In this document: positions 53,334-62,702 of the stretch, piece after piece | How the letters are laid out: every line of letters starts with the position of its first letter | Position numbering within the stretch: the first letter of the stretch is position 1 | Source: JAJYSO01 sp964586655 | Lineage (GTDB): Bacteria > Bacteroidota > Bacteroidia > Flavobacteriales > Flavobacteriaceae | Direction of reading: 5' to 3' | DNA: 64,000 nucleotides | NCBI GenBank assembly: GCA_964586655.1 | Contig: CAZPGY010000006.1 | Coordinates: 1 to 64,000 of the forward strand | Notes under the pieces: model-generated | Databases searched by the model: none | What the model saw: the letters and a program-made list of their open reading frames with translations, nothing else | Told to the model about the DNA's origin: nothing | Program-made: the position numbers and the translations under genes

Positions 53334-54162
53334 CCAGTGCATCTTTTGTGATTTCTTTTTCTAATTCTTTTCCGAATTCTATTTTTCTTCTATTTATAAT
53401 AACCTGCTTCAACACAGGTTTAATATATTGATAGGGCGCTTGTTCTCCGCTTCGTCGAACGTCTGTGAAAGCGATCATAAAGACATTCGAGGAATCTTTT
53501 AGCACTACAAAATCACCCGTCTCAAAATTGTCTTCTTTTGCTTGACGCAGCAAAGGTATTCTTTTTTCGAGTTTATCTATACTAACCCAGGTAGAATCAC
53601 TCAAAGAATATATTAAAAATTTCAGCGATTCCTGCTCTAATTTTTCTTGATCCGCTGCATTAAAGCGTTTAAAATGCTGTTTTATTTTATCAATTGCCGG
53701 AATATCACGAGACAATTTGAGGTAGCGCAGTTTAGCCAAATCTTCTTGAAGTTTGAAGTTTTTTTTGTTTTTTTTATAATATGCCTTTAGCTGAGGCGCA
53801 GTCACCAAAGTATCTATATTGGTGGCGATCAGCATGTTTTTAAAGGCTTCAATATACAACTCTCTCTGGTATTCTTGCACCAAGGCATTAAACTCACGTT
53901 GTTTTTTTTGGGGCAGATTTCGCTTGGCGCCTTCGAGCAATAATTGTTTGGTTCCCCAACGCTTGATATAATTTTTAACCCACAACAGGCTGTCTTTTCC
54001 CGAGAGATCTTCAGGCATATTTTCTACCAATTCCTCTTGGGTCAAATATACATTATTGACCCGCGCCACATAGGTATCGCTTTCCTCGGTCTGAAAATAA
54101 CCGCAACCCACCAAAAGAAACAGTAGGATCACCGCAATAATAGCATGCCTATTCTTCATCAA
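53305..54162 (-). CDS. SurA/PpiC-related lipoprotein lacking a parvulin domain
   Basis: A 285-residue lipoprotein: lipobox LLVGC at about residues 16-20, then ARVNNVYLTQEELVENMPED, the first helix-strand unit of SurA N-domains, and long helices. No parvulin catalytic domain is evident, so it is probably a chaperone-only paralogue of its neighbours. It is the middle gene of three SurA-like genes and overlaps both (14 bases with the upstream gene, 29 with the downstream one). Confidence 0.8.
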   Translation of the reverse strand: MMKNRHAIIAVILLFLLVGCGYFQTEESDTYVARVNNVYLTQEELVENMPEDLSGKDSLLWVKNYIKRWGTKQLLLEGAKRNLPQKKQREFNALVQEYQRELYIEAFKNMLIATNIDTLVTAPQLKAYYKKNKKNFKLQEDLAKLRYLKLSRDIPAIDKIKQHFKRFNAADQEKLEQESLKFLIYSLSDSTWVSIDKLEKRIPLLRQAKEDNFETGDFVVLKDSSNVFMIAFTDVRRSGEQAPYQYIKPVLKQVIINRRKIEFGKELEKEITKDALDDNTFEIYK

Positions 54163-56065
54163 GCTTGGTCTTTATTTTTTGTAAGGCTTTATGTTTTCTT
54201 TTGACCGAATACTTATTCCTTAGTTTTTGAACAAACTTCTTTTCCAATTGCTGTTGATAAGCATTAATAACCTCAGCCCTCACCCGTTCAAAATTTGCCC
54301 GGTGGGCAGGAATAACTTTAAGCGTTTTGGTCAATATATAGGCTCCGTGATGTTGGGTTATTTTAGAAAATCCGGGTTGTTTTTTAAAGTTGTCGGGCAG
54401 TTTGGGGCTCGCTGCTTCAAACACTCCCAAACTTATCATGGCATCGGGATATTTTTTTTTCAATTCTTTTGAAGATTTCCCTTGTTTTAATTGCGCACGA
54501 ATCGCTTTGAGGGTTTTTTGAGTATCGGAAGTCACCAGCAGCATCTGATATTTTTGAGGAACCCGAAACTCCATTTTGTGCTGTCGGAAATATTGCAACA
54601 AGGCCAAACTGTCTTTGGCTTTTTGCCACACCCGAGTTTGCAGCAGGTTAAAAATCAGCATTCCATCGTGATAATCCCTAATGAGATTGGCATAACGGGG
54701 ATTTATTTCGGCTAAATGTCGTTTCCGATAATTCAAACGTTGTTCATCTTTAAAATCGGCAAACAAATTATCTAAAATTTCTGAGGTCATCCCCGATTTT
54801 GGAGCATCTTTGTAATTATTTAACTTTATAAGGAATTTTTGATAAGATATTCCTTCTCCCTCAATGTACAGCATCGCCCCGCGGGGTAAATCTTCAGGTT
54901 GAAGAGTAGATAATTGATGAGCCTTCAGTTGCTCCTTAAAATAGGACAATCCCGGTTTGTTTTCTTGAAGATGATATGTTTTTCTCAATTTCACCAACAA
55001 ACTGTCCTTGACAATATGCGAGCGATTGCTTCTTCTGATTTGACGTTTTAACGATCCCTTTATCGCTTTAAAATCGGGAATGGGATAGGTCTTCAAATAG
55101 TTGACAATATGCCAACCTGAAGCTGTTTTAAAGGGCTTGGAAAGCGGGTGCGCCGCCGATAGTCCATAAAAGATGTCTACCAGTTTAGAAGAGCGAAACT
55201 GTGAAATTTTGATGGGGTTTAATTTTCCGCCTTGCGATGCATTTCGGGTGTCCTCACTGTACTGTTTGACCATATCGGAAAAACGAGCTCCTTCTTTCAG
55301 TTTTTGATAAATCTTATAAATCCGTTCCTCTGCATCATAACCCGATGAATCTTTGCGGAAGCGCAGATACAATTGTGCAACCTGAATCTTTCCTTTTACC
55401 TTTCTTCTGTCGTTGACCTTAATCAAATGATAACCATACCGCGTACGCACCGGTGCCGAAACTTCCCCCACCGGGGTTTGATAAGCTGCATTTTCAAAGG
55501 GATACACCATTTTAAACACACTGAACCAACCCAATTTTCCTTTGCTCTTTTGAGCCCCCATATATTTTTGTCGTAAATGTTTAAAAGAAGCGCCTTCTTG
55601 CAGTTGCTTTTGAATCGCTATAATTTGTCGATAAGCTTTGGCCGTATCTTCAGGAGTGGAATTGTTGGGAAATCTTATCAAAATATGACTGGCATTAATC
55701 ATGAAATGCATACGCTTATAGGCCTGTTTGAATAATTTTTGACTCACTGCAGTGTTCATCAAAAAACGATAAGCCAATTTATCTTTATAAGCTTTGTATT
55801 CTCTGCGAAATTTGGCCGTAGTATCCAATCCCAAGGCTTCGGCCTCCTTTACTTTAAGCTTATAATCAATAAATGCTTGAAGGTAGGTCTCAAAATTACC
55901 TTGTTCGGTCTTATCGAAAGAGGTTTTATTTTTTTGATATATCCTTACAAATTCATCCTCATAAATTGAATCTCCTTCTATGGTCAGCAATAAGCGATTT
56001 TGGGAAAACATATTACAGCTTACCAGCAAACAAAATCCAACGAGCAATCTATTTATCCTTAGCAT
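54149..56065 (-). CDS. Periplasmic peptidyl-prolyl isomerase with two parvulin domains
   Basis: A 638-residue secreted foldase. Signal peptide at 1-21 (ending NMFSQ), an N-terminal helical segment (about 40-115), a first parvulin domain at about 120-220 (FMINASHILIRFP to GYHLIKVNDRRKVKG), a second at about 225-325 (IQVAQLYLRFRKDSSG to GWHIVNYLKTYP), then a long C-terminal helical domain with another weak PPIase-like unit (GAYILTKTLKVIPAH). First gene of the SurA-like trio leading into the MoxR gene. Confidence 0.9.
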   Translation of the reverse strand: MLRINRLLVGFCLLVSCNMFSQNRLLLTIEGDSIYEDEFVRIYQKNKTSFDKTEQGNFETYLQAFIDYKLKVKEAEALGLDTTAKFRREYKAYKDKLAYRFLMNTAVSQKLFKQAYKRMHFMINASHILIRFPNNSTPEDTAKAYRQIIAIQKQLQEGASFKHLRQKYMGAQKSKGKLGWFSVFKMVYPFENAAYQTPVGEVSAPVRTRYGYHLIKVNDRRKVKGKIQVAQLYLRFRKDSSGYDAEERIYKIYQKLKEGARFSDMVKQYSEDTRNASQGGKLNPIKISQFRSSKLVDIFYGLSAAHPLSKPFKTASGWHIVNYLKTYPIPDFKAIKGSLKRQIRRSNRSHIVKDSLLVKLRKTYHLQENKPGLSYFKEQLKAHQLSTLQPEDLPRGAMLYIEGEGISYQKFLIKLNNYKDAPKSGMTSEILDNLFADFKDEQRLNYRKRHLAEINPRYANLIRDYHDGMLIFNLLQTRVWQKAKDSLALLQYFRQHKMEFRVPQKYQMLLVTSDTQKTLKAIRAQLKQGKSSKELKKKYPDAMISLGVFEAASPKLPDNFKKQPGFSKITQHHGAYILTKTLKVIPAHRANFERVRAEVINAYQQQLEKKFVQKLRNKYSVKRKHKALQKIKTKLDEE

Positions 56066-56417
56066 ATTTCTCGGTTCTAAACGGACAAAAATAAGAAACC
56101 TCGGGTATCTGTCAAGCTTTATGGCTTTACCTTTACCGGAGAAGTCTGAAATTTATGGGTTCATTTCCAAAGAAAATAGATTTGCTGTGCAATTATAAGG
56201 CACTCCTCTATTTTATATTCTCCTTTTAAAAAAGTAAATCTCTTTCAAGGGGAGGCTTGTTACAATTTCCCTAAATTTGCAGAACATAGGGAACTTAGAC
56301 AGCAATATTAAACTAATTCTACTTTGTAGGCCCTTTGGGGATAACCTCCTTATTTAGAATAAGAGATTCCTTATATTTTCATGAGGACTATTGATAAAAA
56401 CTTAAAAACACCTTTCC
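56066..56417. other. Divergent intergenic region without a gene
   Basis: A 352-base A/T-rich gap. A plus-strand TAAATTTG at 56272-56279 could be the -7 box of the TauE gene, giving a leader of about 130 bases. No repeat of the R1-R3 families and no convincing structured element was seen. Confidence 0.4.
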
Positions 56418-57236
56418 ATGCCCATCGAACTTTTAATTGTTATTGTAGGCTTGTTGATCAGCTTATTTGGCTCGGTGGTTGGTTTTGGCGGGGGTATTTT
56501 CATGGTCCCCATTTTGGTTACTGTTTTTGGATATGACATGAATGTAGCCGTGGGCGCTGCCATTGTTTCACTCATCCCTTCTACATTAATATCAACGCTT
56601 TTAAACCGGAAAGAAGGCCGCGTAGATTTTAGAATGGGAATTTTATTGGAGCTTCCCACCATGCTTGGGGTAATTATAGGAAGCCTGCTGCTGACTTATA
56701 TCTCCACCAATCACGCTTCAATCTTGTTTGCACTTATGGTTTTTGCCATAGGCATTAGTTTTTTTGTGAGGAAGCGGAGTGGAAAGACTGAAAAAGAAGG
56801 CACTTTTTACAAGCTCAACAAAATTAAACCCCGCTTTGTCATTAAAAATCCCGATAATTTTGTGGCATATCGCATCAGCCTGGTGATGGATTTATTTTTT
56901 GGTCTAACAGCCGGTACTTTGGCAGGGTTATTTGGCGTAGGCGGAGGTTTTTTAAAAACTCCCATCATGCTTAAAGTATTTAAAATACCGGCCAAAATTG
57001 CTGCTGCTACCACCCTATTCATGATTTTTATTACCAGTGTAACCGGCACAGTTAGTCATGCTTTGCAAGGCAATATTATTTTAACAAAAGCTTGGCCGGT
57101 AGTTTTGGGCTTTGCTATAGGGGCCGTCATAGGACATCGGGTCAATGCACATATTAAAGAAGCTATACTCGAAAAACTCATCGGGTTTTCACTGCTCGCT
57201 GCCGGACTGATGATGTTGGCCAATTTCTTGACTTAG
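56418..57236 (+). CDS. Sulfite exporter TauE/SafE family membrane protein
   Basis: A 272-residue membrane protein of the TauE/SafE family with about eight hydrophobic helices in two related halves. VVGFGGGIFMVPILV at about 22-36 and LAGLFGVGGGFLKTPIML at about 172-189 are the paired signature loops. Family members export sulfite, sulfoacetate or related anions; the substrate here is unknown. It stands alone, followed by repeat R1c. Confidence 0.9.
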   Translation: MPIELLIVIVGLLISLFGSVVGFGGGIFMVPILVTVFGYDMNVAVGAAIVSLIPSTLISTLLNRKEGRVDFRMGILLELPTMLGVIIGSLLLTYISTNHASILFALMVFAIGISFFVRKRSGKTEKEGTFYKLNKIKPRFVIKNPDNFVAYRISLVMDLFFGLTAGTLAGLFGVGGGFLKTPIMLKVFKIPAKIAAATTLFMIFITSVTGTVSHALQGNIILTKAWPVVLGFAIGAVIGHRVNAHIKEAILEKLIGFSLLAAGLMMLANFLT

Positions 57237-57279
57237 CTTCTTGCCGATGGCTGAATTAATGCCTCTTATTTGATCTATA

Positions 57280-57426
57280 AATTAGACCAAAGATTTTTAG
57301 GGCAAATTTTAAAGGTCAAAGCAAAAAATATAGGTATCGCAGTAGCTATAGCGTCCCGAACGTGCGGGATTAACGTAGAGATTTGAAATTTAGCCATAAA
57401 TATTAAGCCAATTTGCAGGTCTAATT
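57280..57426 (+). repeat. Intergenic repeat R1, copy c (147 bp, inverted ends)
   Basis: Ends AATTAGACC (57280-57288) and GGTCTAATT (57418-57426) are a perfect inverted repeat. The interior CAAATTTTAAAGGTCAAAGC, TCCCGAACGTGCGGGATTAACG and AGAGATTTGAAATTT blocks align with the reverse complement of copy a. It fills the gap between the TauE gene and the converging hemerythrin gene, right up to the latter's stop. Confidence 0.78.
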
Positions 57427-57430
57427 GGGA

Positions 57431-57940
57431 TTAAGATTGTGCCAGTTTATCATAATCATATCCGGAGCGTTTCAAAATACGCTTGGCCGCTTGTAGTACT
57501 GCCGGTTGCTTTTTGGGTTCGTGAACCGGCACTTCAGCTACCCTTTTGAGTTCCTCTAAAATCTTGTCTGTCTGATCTTCAGTTAGTTTTTCACAAACAT
57601 CATACATCCCACCGGGTACTTCTTCAGCTGCATCGTGTTGTTCCAAAACATGACGCAACACTTTTAACATCTCCGGATTGGGATATACCGCCATTAAAGT
57701 GGTCAATGCCCCATGTTCATTGCGAAAGCGTTGAAAATTGGGCAAAGGTTTTCCCGCATTGGCTTTTTTAGCAGCCGGAAAAAGAATATTTTCTTCCATT
57801 TTAATATGGGTCAACAAGCCTATTCTAAATTGCCGATACAGGGCTTCATCAATACAATTGGGGTCTCGGGTCGATTGCTCCAATAGTTTATCCACTCGCC
57901 GGTGATCTTCCGTAAAAAACCGATGTATGCGCCTATTCAT
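57431..57940 (-). CDS. Hemerythrin HHE domain-containing protein
   Basis: A 169-residue four-helix bundle with a probable di-iron site: HRFFTEDH at 6-13, HIKMEEN at about 51-57, FRNEHGAL at about 78-85 and EQHDAAEE at about 105-112 supply the expected His and Glu ligands. Such proteins bind O2 or NO, or help repair iron-sulfur clusters. It is read in the same direction as the reductase gene upstream (84-base gap), which could supply electrons, but this is only inference. Confidence 0.87.
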   Translation of the reverse strand: MNRRIHRFFTEDHRRVDKLLEQSTRDPNCIDEALYRQFRIGLLTHIKMEENILFPAAKKANAGKPLPNFQRFRNEHGALTTLMAVYPNPEMLKVLRHVLEQHDAAEEVPGGMYDVCEKLTEDQTDKILEELKRVAEVPVHEPKKQPAVLQAAKRILKRSGYDYDKLAQS

Positions 57941-58024
57941 AAAACTGATTTTTGAACAAAGATATAGAAAATAGGGCGCTCGTTAAATTTACCCTGTTGT
58001 TTTGCTTGTCGTTTCAATAGGCTC

Positions 58025-58684
58025 TTACTCCAAAATCAATGCTTCCCGTTCTGCGCCGAGTTCTTTTAACGCTTCACTGATATCTTTTGTAAAGTTTTTG
58101 GGGCCGCAAACATAAAATCGCTGATTAAAATCTCCTATGGTTTCTACTAAAAAATGTCGATCGAGACGCCGTTCCCTAAATCCGATTACGCCTTGCCGGG
58201 TGAACACATTTTTATAGGCCGGGCCCAAGATCTGCGTCAATTCGTCGTGATAAATAATATCCTTGGCCGTTTTGTTGGAGTAAAGCAGGGCAACTCCACG
58301 CATATTTCCTGTAGCATATAAAGCGCGAAAAATAGCCATAAAAGGAGTCAATCCCGCTCCTCCGGCTAAAAATATTCCCGGTCCGCGATAGGCAAAAGTA
58401 TCAAAAATATCGTGCAGCAAAATTTCATCTCCGGGCTTTAATTTTCCCAATTGATGTGTAACGCCCTCGCGCTCTTCATAAAGTTTAATTGTAAATTCCA
58501 ATTCGGGCCATTCCTTTAAGGAAGTAAAAGTAAATGGACGCACTTGATTTCTCCATCCGGGCAAATCAACAGATAGATGTGCCGCCTGTCCCGGCCGGTA
58601 GGTAAGGTCTTTGGGTTTTGTCAAAACAAACCGCTTGACATCATGGGTAACATAATTTGTCCCTAAAATTTTTAATCGATGCAT
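58025..58684 (-). CDS. FAD-binding ferredoxin/flavodoxin-NADP reductase-type oxidoreductase
   Basis: A 219-residue flavoprotein: N-terminal FAD beta-barrel (RPGQAAHLSVDLPGW, with RPFTFTS as the FAD-binding R-x-F-T/S motif at about 49-55) and C-terminal NAD(P) domain (GIFLAGGAGLTPFMAIFRAL at about 104-123, YVCGPKNF near 191). There is no fused 2Fe-2S domain. It likely passes electrons from NAD(P)H to an unknown acceptor, possibly the adjacent hemerythrin-type protein. Confidence 0.87.
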   Translation of the reverse strand: MHRLKILGTNYVTHDVKRFVLTKPKDLTYRPGQAAHLSVDLPGWRNQVRPFTFTSLKEWPELEFTIKLYEEREGVTHQLGKLKPGDEILLHDIFDTFAYRGPGIFLAGGAGLTPFMAIFRALYATGNMRGVALLYSNKTAKDIIYHDELTQILGPAYKNVFTRQGVIGFRERRLDRHFLVETIGDFNQRFYVCGPKNFTKDISEALKELGAEREALILE

Positions 58685-58766
58685 AGATATTTTTTTACAA
58701 TTTCAAAGATAATCCAAATCCGGAAACCTTTCAAAGACCTATTTTCACTTTCAAACAGAAAGCATT

Positions 58767-58794
58767 AAAAAAAGCCCCTTTTTCGGAGCTTTTT
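58767..58794 (-). terminator. Intrinsic terminator of pdhB
   Basis: Arms AAAAAGCCCC (58769-58778) and GGAGCTTTTT (58785-58794) pair with one mismatch. On the minus strand a run of seven T follows. The T-rich arms make it potentially bidirectional. Confidence 0.8.
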
Positions 58795-58873
58795 CGTAAT
58801 AAAATATTTAACGATGGAGACCGCAGAATTTCTTGAGATCTCCCTTTTCTCCATCAATCCATGAAAAAAGACC

Positions 58874-59863
58874 TTAATCCTCCTCCAATTGGTACATTAC
58901 TTTTTTCACGGCTTTGATCACATCATTACTGTTGGGCAAAAACTCTTTTAAAAGTTCAGGAGAATATGGCGCCGGTGTATCGGCCGTATTTAATTTAACA
59001 ACAGGCGCATCGAGGTAATCAAAAGCCTGGCTTTGCACCTGGTAAGTAATTTCGGTAGAGATATTTCCCAAAGGCCAAGCCTCTTCAAGGATAACCAGTC
59101 GATTGGTTTTTTTAACCGACTTTATAATGGTTTCATGATCCATGGGACGCACGGTTCGCAGGTCAATAACTTCACAAGAAATGCCCTCATCGGCCAGTTT
59201 GTCGGCGGCTTTATAAGCTTCTTTAATAATTTTACCGAAAGAGACAATGGTCACATCTTCTCCTTCTCGTTTGATATCGGCTTTTCCCAAAGGAAGGGTA
59301 TATTCCTCCTCAGGGACTTCTCCTTTATCCCCATACATTTGCTCACTTTCCATAAAAATCACCGGATCATCATCGCGAATAGCAGTCTTCAAAAGCCCTT
59401 TTGCATCATACGGATTAGAAGGCACCACCACTTTGAGTCCGGGGGTATTGGCAAAAAAGTTTTCAAATGCCTGAGAGTGCGTAGCTGCCAATTGACCGGC
59501 AGAGGCTGTTGGTCCTCTAAAGACAATAGGAGCATTAAACTGTCCTCCCGACATTTGTCGTATTTTTGCTGCATTATTGATCAATTGATCAAAAGCCACC
59601 AGGGAAAAATTGAACGTCATAAACTCTATAATGGGGCGTGTCCCTACCATGGTACTCCCTATTCCTATACCACTAAATCCCGATTCGGAAATGGGGGTAT
59701 CAATAACACGTTTGGGGCCAAACTCATCCAGCATTCCTTTTGATGCCTTATAGGCGCCATTGTATTCGGCCACTTCTTCTCCCATCAGAAAAATGGATTT
59801 ATCTTTGCGCATTTCCTCGCTCATGGCCTCACAAATTGCCTCTCTAAATTGTATTGTTCTCAT
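58874..59863 (-). CDS. pdhB: Pyruvate dehydrogenase E1 component, beta subunit
   Basis: A 329-residue E1-beta (transketolase pyrimidine plus C-terminal domain) that works with E1-alpha to decarboxylate pyruvate using thiamin diphosphate. Motifs: REAICEAMSEEMRKD, FLMGEEVAEYNGAYK, RVIDTPISESGFSGIGIGST, HSQAFENFFANTPGLKVV, and the C-terminal EVIDLRTVRPMDHETI. E1-alpha and E2 are not in this window. It is a single-gene unit with a terminator. A branched-chain 2-oxoacid E1-beta is the alternative, less likely by similarity. Confidence 0.93.
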   Translation of the reverse strand: MRTIQFREAICEAMSEEMRKDKSIFLMGEEVAEYNGAYKASKGMLDEFGPKRVIDTPISESGFSGIGIGSTMVGTRPIIEFMTFNFSLVAFDQLINNAAKIRQMSGGQFNAPIVFRGPTASAGQLAATHSQAFENFFANTPGLKVVVPSNPYDAKGLLKTAIRDDDPVIFMESEQMYGDKGEVPEEEYTLPLGKADIKREGEDVTIVSFGKIIKEAYKAADKLADEGISCEVIDLRTVRPMDHETIIKSVKKTNRLVILEEAWPLGNISTEITYQVQSQAFDYLDAPVVKLNTADTPAPYSPELLKEFLPNSNDVIKAVKKVMYQLEED

Positions 59864-59971
59864 AAGGTTTGAATTCTAAAGGTTACAAAAATAAGCATTA
59901 CTGCATTGAAAAACCACTTCTAACCCAAAAAATCTGATTCGCTCAGATCCCCAATTTCCTGATATTTTAGT

Positions 59972-59979
59972 TATATTTG
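59972..59979 (+). promoter_or_regulatory. -7 box TATATTTG of the etfBA operon
   Basis: Plus-strand TATATTTG, followed by a leader of about 40 bases before the etfB ATG at 60028. Confidence 0.5.
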
Positions 59980-60027
59980 CCACATTCGATTAAAAGAATT
60001 TTACCTATTTAAAAAAATGATATTAAT

Positions 60028-60774
60028 ATGAAAATATTAGTTTGTATCAGTCATGTCCCCGACACGACTTCAAAAATTAATTTCACAGAAAACGATACGG
60101 TATTTGATACCAATGGAGTACAATTTGTTATCAATCCGAACGATGAGTTTGGTTTGACTCGTGCCATGTGGTTCAAAGAAAAACAAGGAGCTACTGTTGA
60201 TGTAGTTAATGTAGGCGGAAAAGAAACCGAGCCTACCTTGCGCAAAGCTCTGGCTATTGGTGCCGATAATGCCATTCGCGTAAACACCCCGGCAAAAGAC
60301 GGATTTCAAGTGGCTAAAGAGTTGGCAAAAGTAGTTCAAGACGGCGATTATGATTTGATTATTGCCGGTCGAGAATCCATTGATTACAATGGCGGTATGG
60401 TGCCCGGTATGTTGGCCAAATTAATCGGAGCCAACTTTGTAAACACCTGTATCGGACTCGAAGTAGAAGGAGAGCAAGCCACTGCCATTCGCGAAATTGC
60501 AGGTGGAAAGGAAACCCTTACCTCTTCGCTGCCCCTCGTTGTTGGCGGACAAAAAGGAATTGTAGAAGAAAGCGATTTGAAAATACCCAATATGCGCGGA
60601 ATTATGATGGCCCGTAAAAAGCCTTTAAACGTGGTGGAGCCTCAAGGCGCTACTGCTCAAACGGAAGCTGCAAAATTTGAAAAACCTGCTCCCAAAGGCG
60701 ATATCAAAATGATTGATGCAGACAATCTCGATGAGCTCGTCGACTTATTGCACAATGACGCCAAGGTTATATAA
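60028..60774 (+). CDS. etfB: Electron transfer flavoprotein beta subunit
   Basis: A 248-residue EtfB, AMP-binding partner of EtfA in the soluble heterodimer that takes electrons from acyl-CoA dehydrogenases. Signatures: ISHVPDTTSKINF at the start, VINPNDEFGLTRAMW, and the DYDLIIAGRESIDYNGGMVPGMLA region at about 110-133 followed by LPLVVGGQKGI. 48 bases separate it from etfA. Confidence 0.95.
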   Translation: MKILVCISHVPDTTSKINFTENDTVFDTNGVQFVINPNDEFGLTRAMWFKEKQGATVDVVNVGGKETEPTLRKALAIGADNAIRVNTPAKDGFQVAKELAKVVQDGDYDLIIAGRESIDYNGGMVPGMLAKLIGANFVNTCIGLEVEGEQATAIREIAGGKETLTSSLPLVVGGQKGIVEESDLKIPNMRGIMMARKKPLNVVEPQGATAQTEAAKFEKPAPKGDIKMIDADNLDELVDLLHNDAKVI

Positions 60775-60822
60775 ACCACCGGTTTTAAGAACTTATTTTT
60801 TCACGCTATAACACGAATTATA

Positions 60823-61791
60823 ATGTCAATTTTAATCTATACAGAATCAGAAAACGGGAAATTAAAAAAATCGGCTTATGAAGTCGCTTCTTATGCCAAA
60901 GGTATGGCTGAGAACACAGGTGCTTCTGTTACCGCCGTTGCCATCAACGCAGAAGATACTTCTTCCTTAGGCAAATACGGAGTTGATAAAGTGCTGAACG
61001 TATCCAAGGATAAGTTACAGAAATTCAACGCTATGGCCTATGCCGATGTCATTGCACAAGCGGCCCAAAAAGAGTCTGCCGAAGTAGTCGTTATTGGTCA
61101 AACTGCCAATGATAAATACCTGGCTCCTATTTTAGCAATCAACCTCGAAGCCGGTTATGCGCCCAATGTAGTAGCGCTTCCCGAAAGCAATGCGCCTTTC
61201 CAAGTCAAGCGCAGTGCTTTTACCAATAAAGGCTTTGAAATCACCGAAATCAAAACCGAGGTAAAACTCATCGGATTGGCCAATAATGCTTTTGGTCTTC
61301 AAGAAAGTGAGGGAGCCGCCTCAGAAGAAGCTTTTGATCCTTCTTTAGAAGAGGGAGACTTCTCCATTACCATTGAATCGGTTGACAAAGCTACCGACAA
61401 GGTGACTATTGCCGATGCCGATATTGTAGTTTCCGGAGGACGCGGAATGAAAGGCCCTGACAACTGGGGAATGCTCGAAGAAATGGCCGACGTTTTAGGA
61501 GCCGCCTTAGCTTGTTCTAAGCCGGTTAGCGACATGGGCTGGCGTTCACATGCCGAACACGTGGGACAAACCGGAAAGCCTGTTGCCGCCAACTTGTATA
61601 TTGCGGTAGGGATTTCAGGTGCCATCCAACATTTGGCCGGAGTTGACGCCTCTAAACATAAATTGGTCATCAACAATGACCCGGAAGCTCCATTTTTTAA
61701 AGCCGCAGACTACGGAGTCGTGGGAGACGCTTTTGAAATCGTCCCCAAACTCACCGAGAAGCTAAAGGCTTTTATGGCTGAAAACAATTAA
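60823..61791 (+). CDS. etfA: Electron transfer flavoprotein alpha subunit
   Basis: A 322-residue EtfA holding the redox FAD. The C-terminal FAD-binding domain is intact: VSGGRGMKGPDNWGMLEEMA at about 205-224, KPVSDMGWRSHAEHVGQTGK at about 233-252, and VGISGAIQHLAGVDAS near 265-280. The dimer feeds electrons to a quinone oxidoreductase; no classical etfD gene is here, but the Fe-S membrane protein at 29708 is a candidate acceptor. A terminator follows. Confidence 0.96.
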   Translation: MSILIYTESENGKLKKSAYEVASYAKGMAENTGASVTAVAINAEDTSSLGKYGVDKVLNVSKDKLQKFNAMAYADVIAQAAQKESAEVVVIGQTANDKYLAPILAINLEAGYAPNVVALPESNAPFQVKRSAFTNKGFEITEIKTEVKLIGLANNAFGLQESEGAASEEAFDPSLEEGDFSITIESVDKATDKVTIADADIVVSGGRGMKGPDNWGMLEEMADVLGAALACSKPVSDMGWRSHAEHVGQTGKPVAANLYIAVGISGAIQHLAGVDASKHKLVINNDPEAPFFKAADYGVVGDAFEIVPKLTEKLKAFMAENN

Positions 61792-61835
61792 TATCCGCCA
61801 AGGAAAATTGTTTTTCCGCTTCTACCTTCAAAAAA

Positions 61836-61878
61836 TCTTCCTCCACACAAAAAAATTGTGGGGGAAGATTAAATTTTT
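61836..61878 (+). terminator. Intrinsic terminator of etfBA
   Basis: A 12-bp stem with one G-T pair, TCTTCCTCCACA (61836-61847) with TGTGGGGGAAGA (61857-61868), followed by TTAAATTTTT. Confidence 0.8.
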
Positions 61879-61956
61879 GTAACTTGTCCATAAACTTTTT
61901 CACCCATTTAATCGATTGGCCACAACAGGGTCAAGGTTATGACCAAATATTGATGT

Positions 61957-62580
61957 ATGAGTTTAGTGCGTTTGAGTATCAAAGGAATTTCTTACAGCCA
62001 AACCCAAAACGGGGCCTATGCCCTGCTCTTGAGTGAGGTAGAAGGAGAACGACAATTACCCATTGTTATTGGGGCTTTTGAGGCACAATCCATCGCCATT
62101 GCTTTGGAGAAAGACATCAAACCCCCTCGTCCCCTCACCCACGATCTGTTTAAAAGTTTTGCCGATGAATTTTCCATTACCATTAAGCAAGTCATCATTC
62201 ATAAACTCGTCGATGGCGTGTTTTATTCAAGTTTGATTTGTGAGCGAGATAAGATCGAAGAGATTATCGATGCGCGTACCAGCGATGCCGTTGCCTTGGC
62301 GCTTCGTTTTGATGCACCCATTTTCACTTACAAAAACATTTTGGATAAAGCCGGTATTGAATTAAAAACGGGAGATCCTGCTCACAATCCCCTCAAAAAA
62401 GGAATTTCCGTTAAAGAAGATTCCCCCGAAAAAAAGAAATCCGATTCTTCTTCCGCTAAAAGTCGATTGCGAAAAAAAAGTCTCCAAGAATTAAAAAGCG
62501 CATTAGAAAGCGCCGTGAAAGAGGAAGACTACGAAAAAGCCGCTCGGCTGCGCGATGAGATTTCTCGCCGCGGAGAATAA
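61957..62580 (+). CDS. Bifunctional nuclease (DUF151) with C-terminal UVR motif
   Basis: A 207-residue protein with the bifunctional DNase/RNase domain at about 1-140 (LLSEVEGERQLPIVIGAFEAQSIAIALE, then ARTSDAVALALRFDAPIFT). A Ser/Lys-rich linker leads to a UvrB/UvrC-type helical hairpin at about 172-205 (LKSALESAVKEEDYEKAARL). UVR motifs mediate UvrB-UvrC or Clp-adaptor contacts, so the nuclease may be recruited to repair or proteolysis partners. It follows etfA, a common Flavobacteriia gene order, but after a terminator. Confidence 0.92.
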   Translation: MSLVRLSIKGISYSQTQNGAYALLLSEVEGERQLPIVIGAFEAQSIAIALEKDIKPPRPLTHDLFKSFADEFSITIKQVIIHKLVDGVFYSSLICERDKIEEIIDARTSDAVALALRFDAPIFTYKNILDKAGIELKTGDPAHNPLKKGISVKEDSPEKKKSDSSSAKSRLRKKSLQELKSALESAVKEEDYEKAARLRDEISRRGE

Positions 62581-62702
62581 TTCTCCTCAATATTTTTACA
62601 AAAAGCAGAGAAGATCAACCCCCCGGCAAAACTTGATTTTTGATTCTCAAATACAGTGGGTAGCCCAAAAAGACACGCCAATTAATTCAATCTCTATTCC
62701 AA

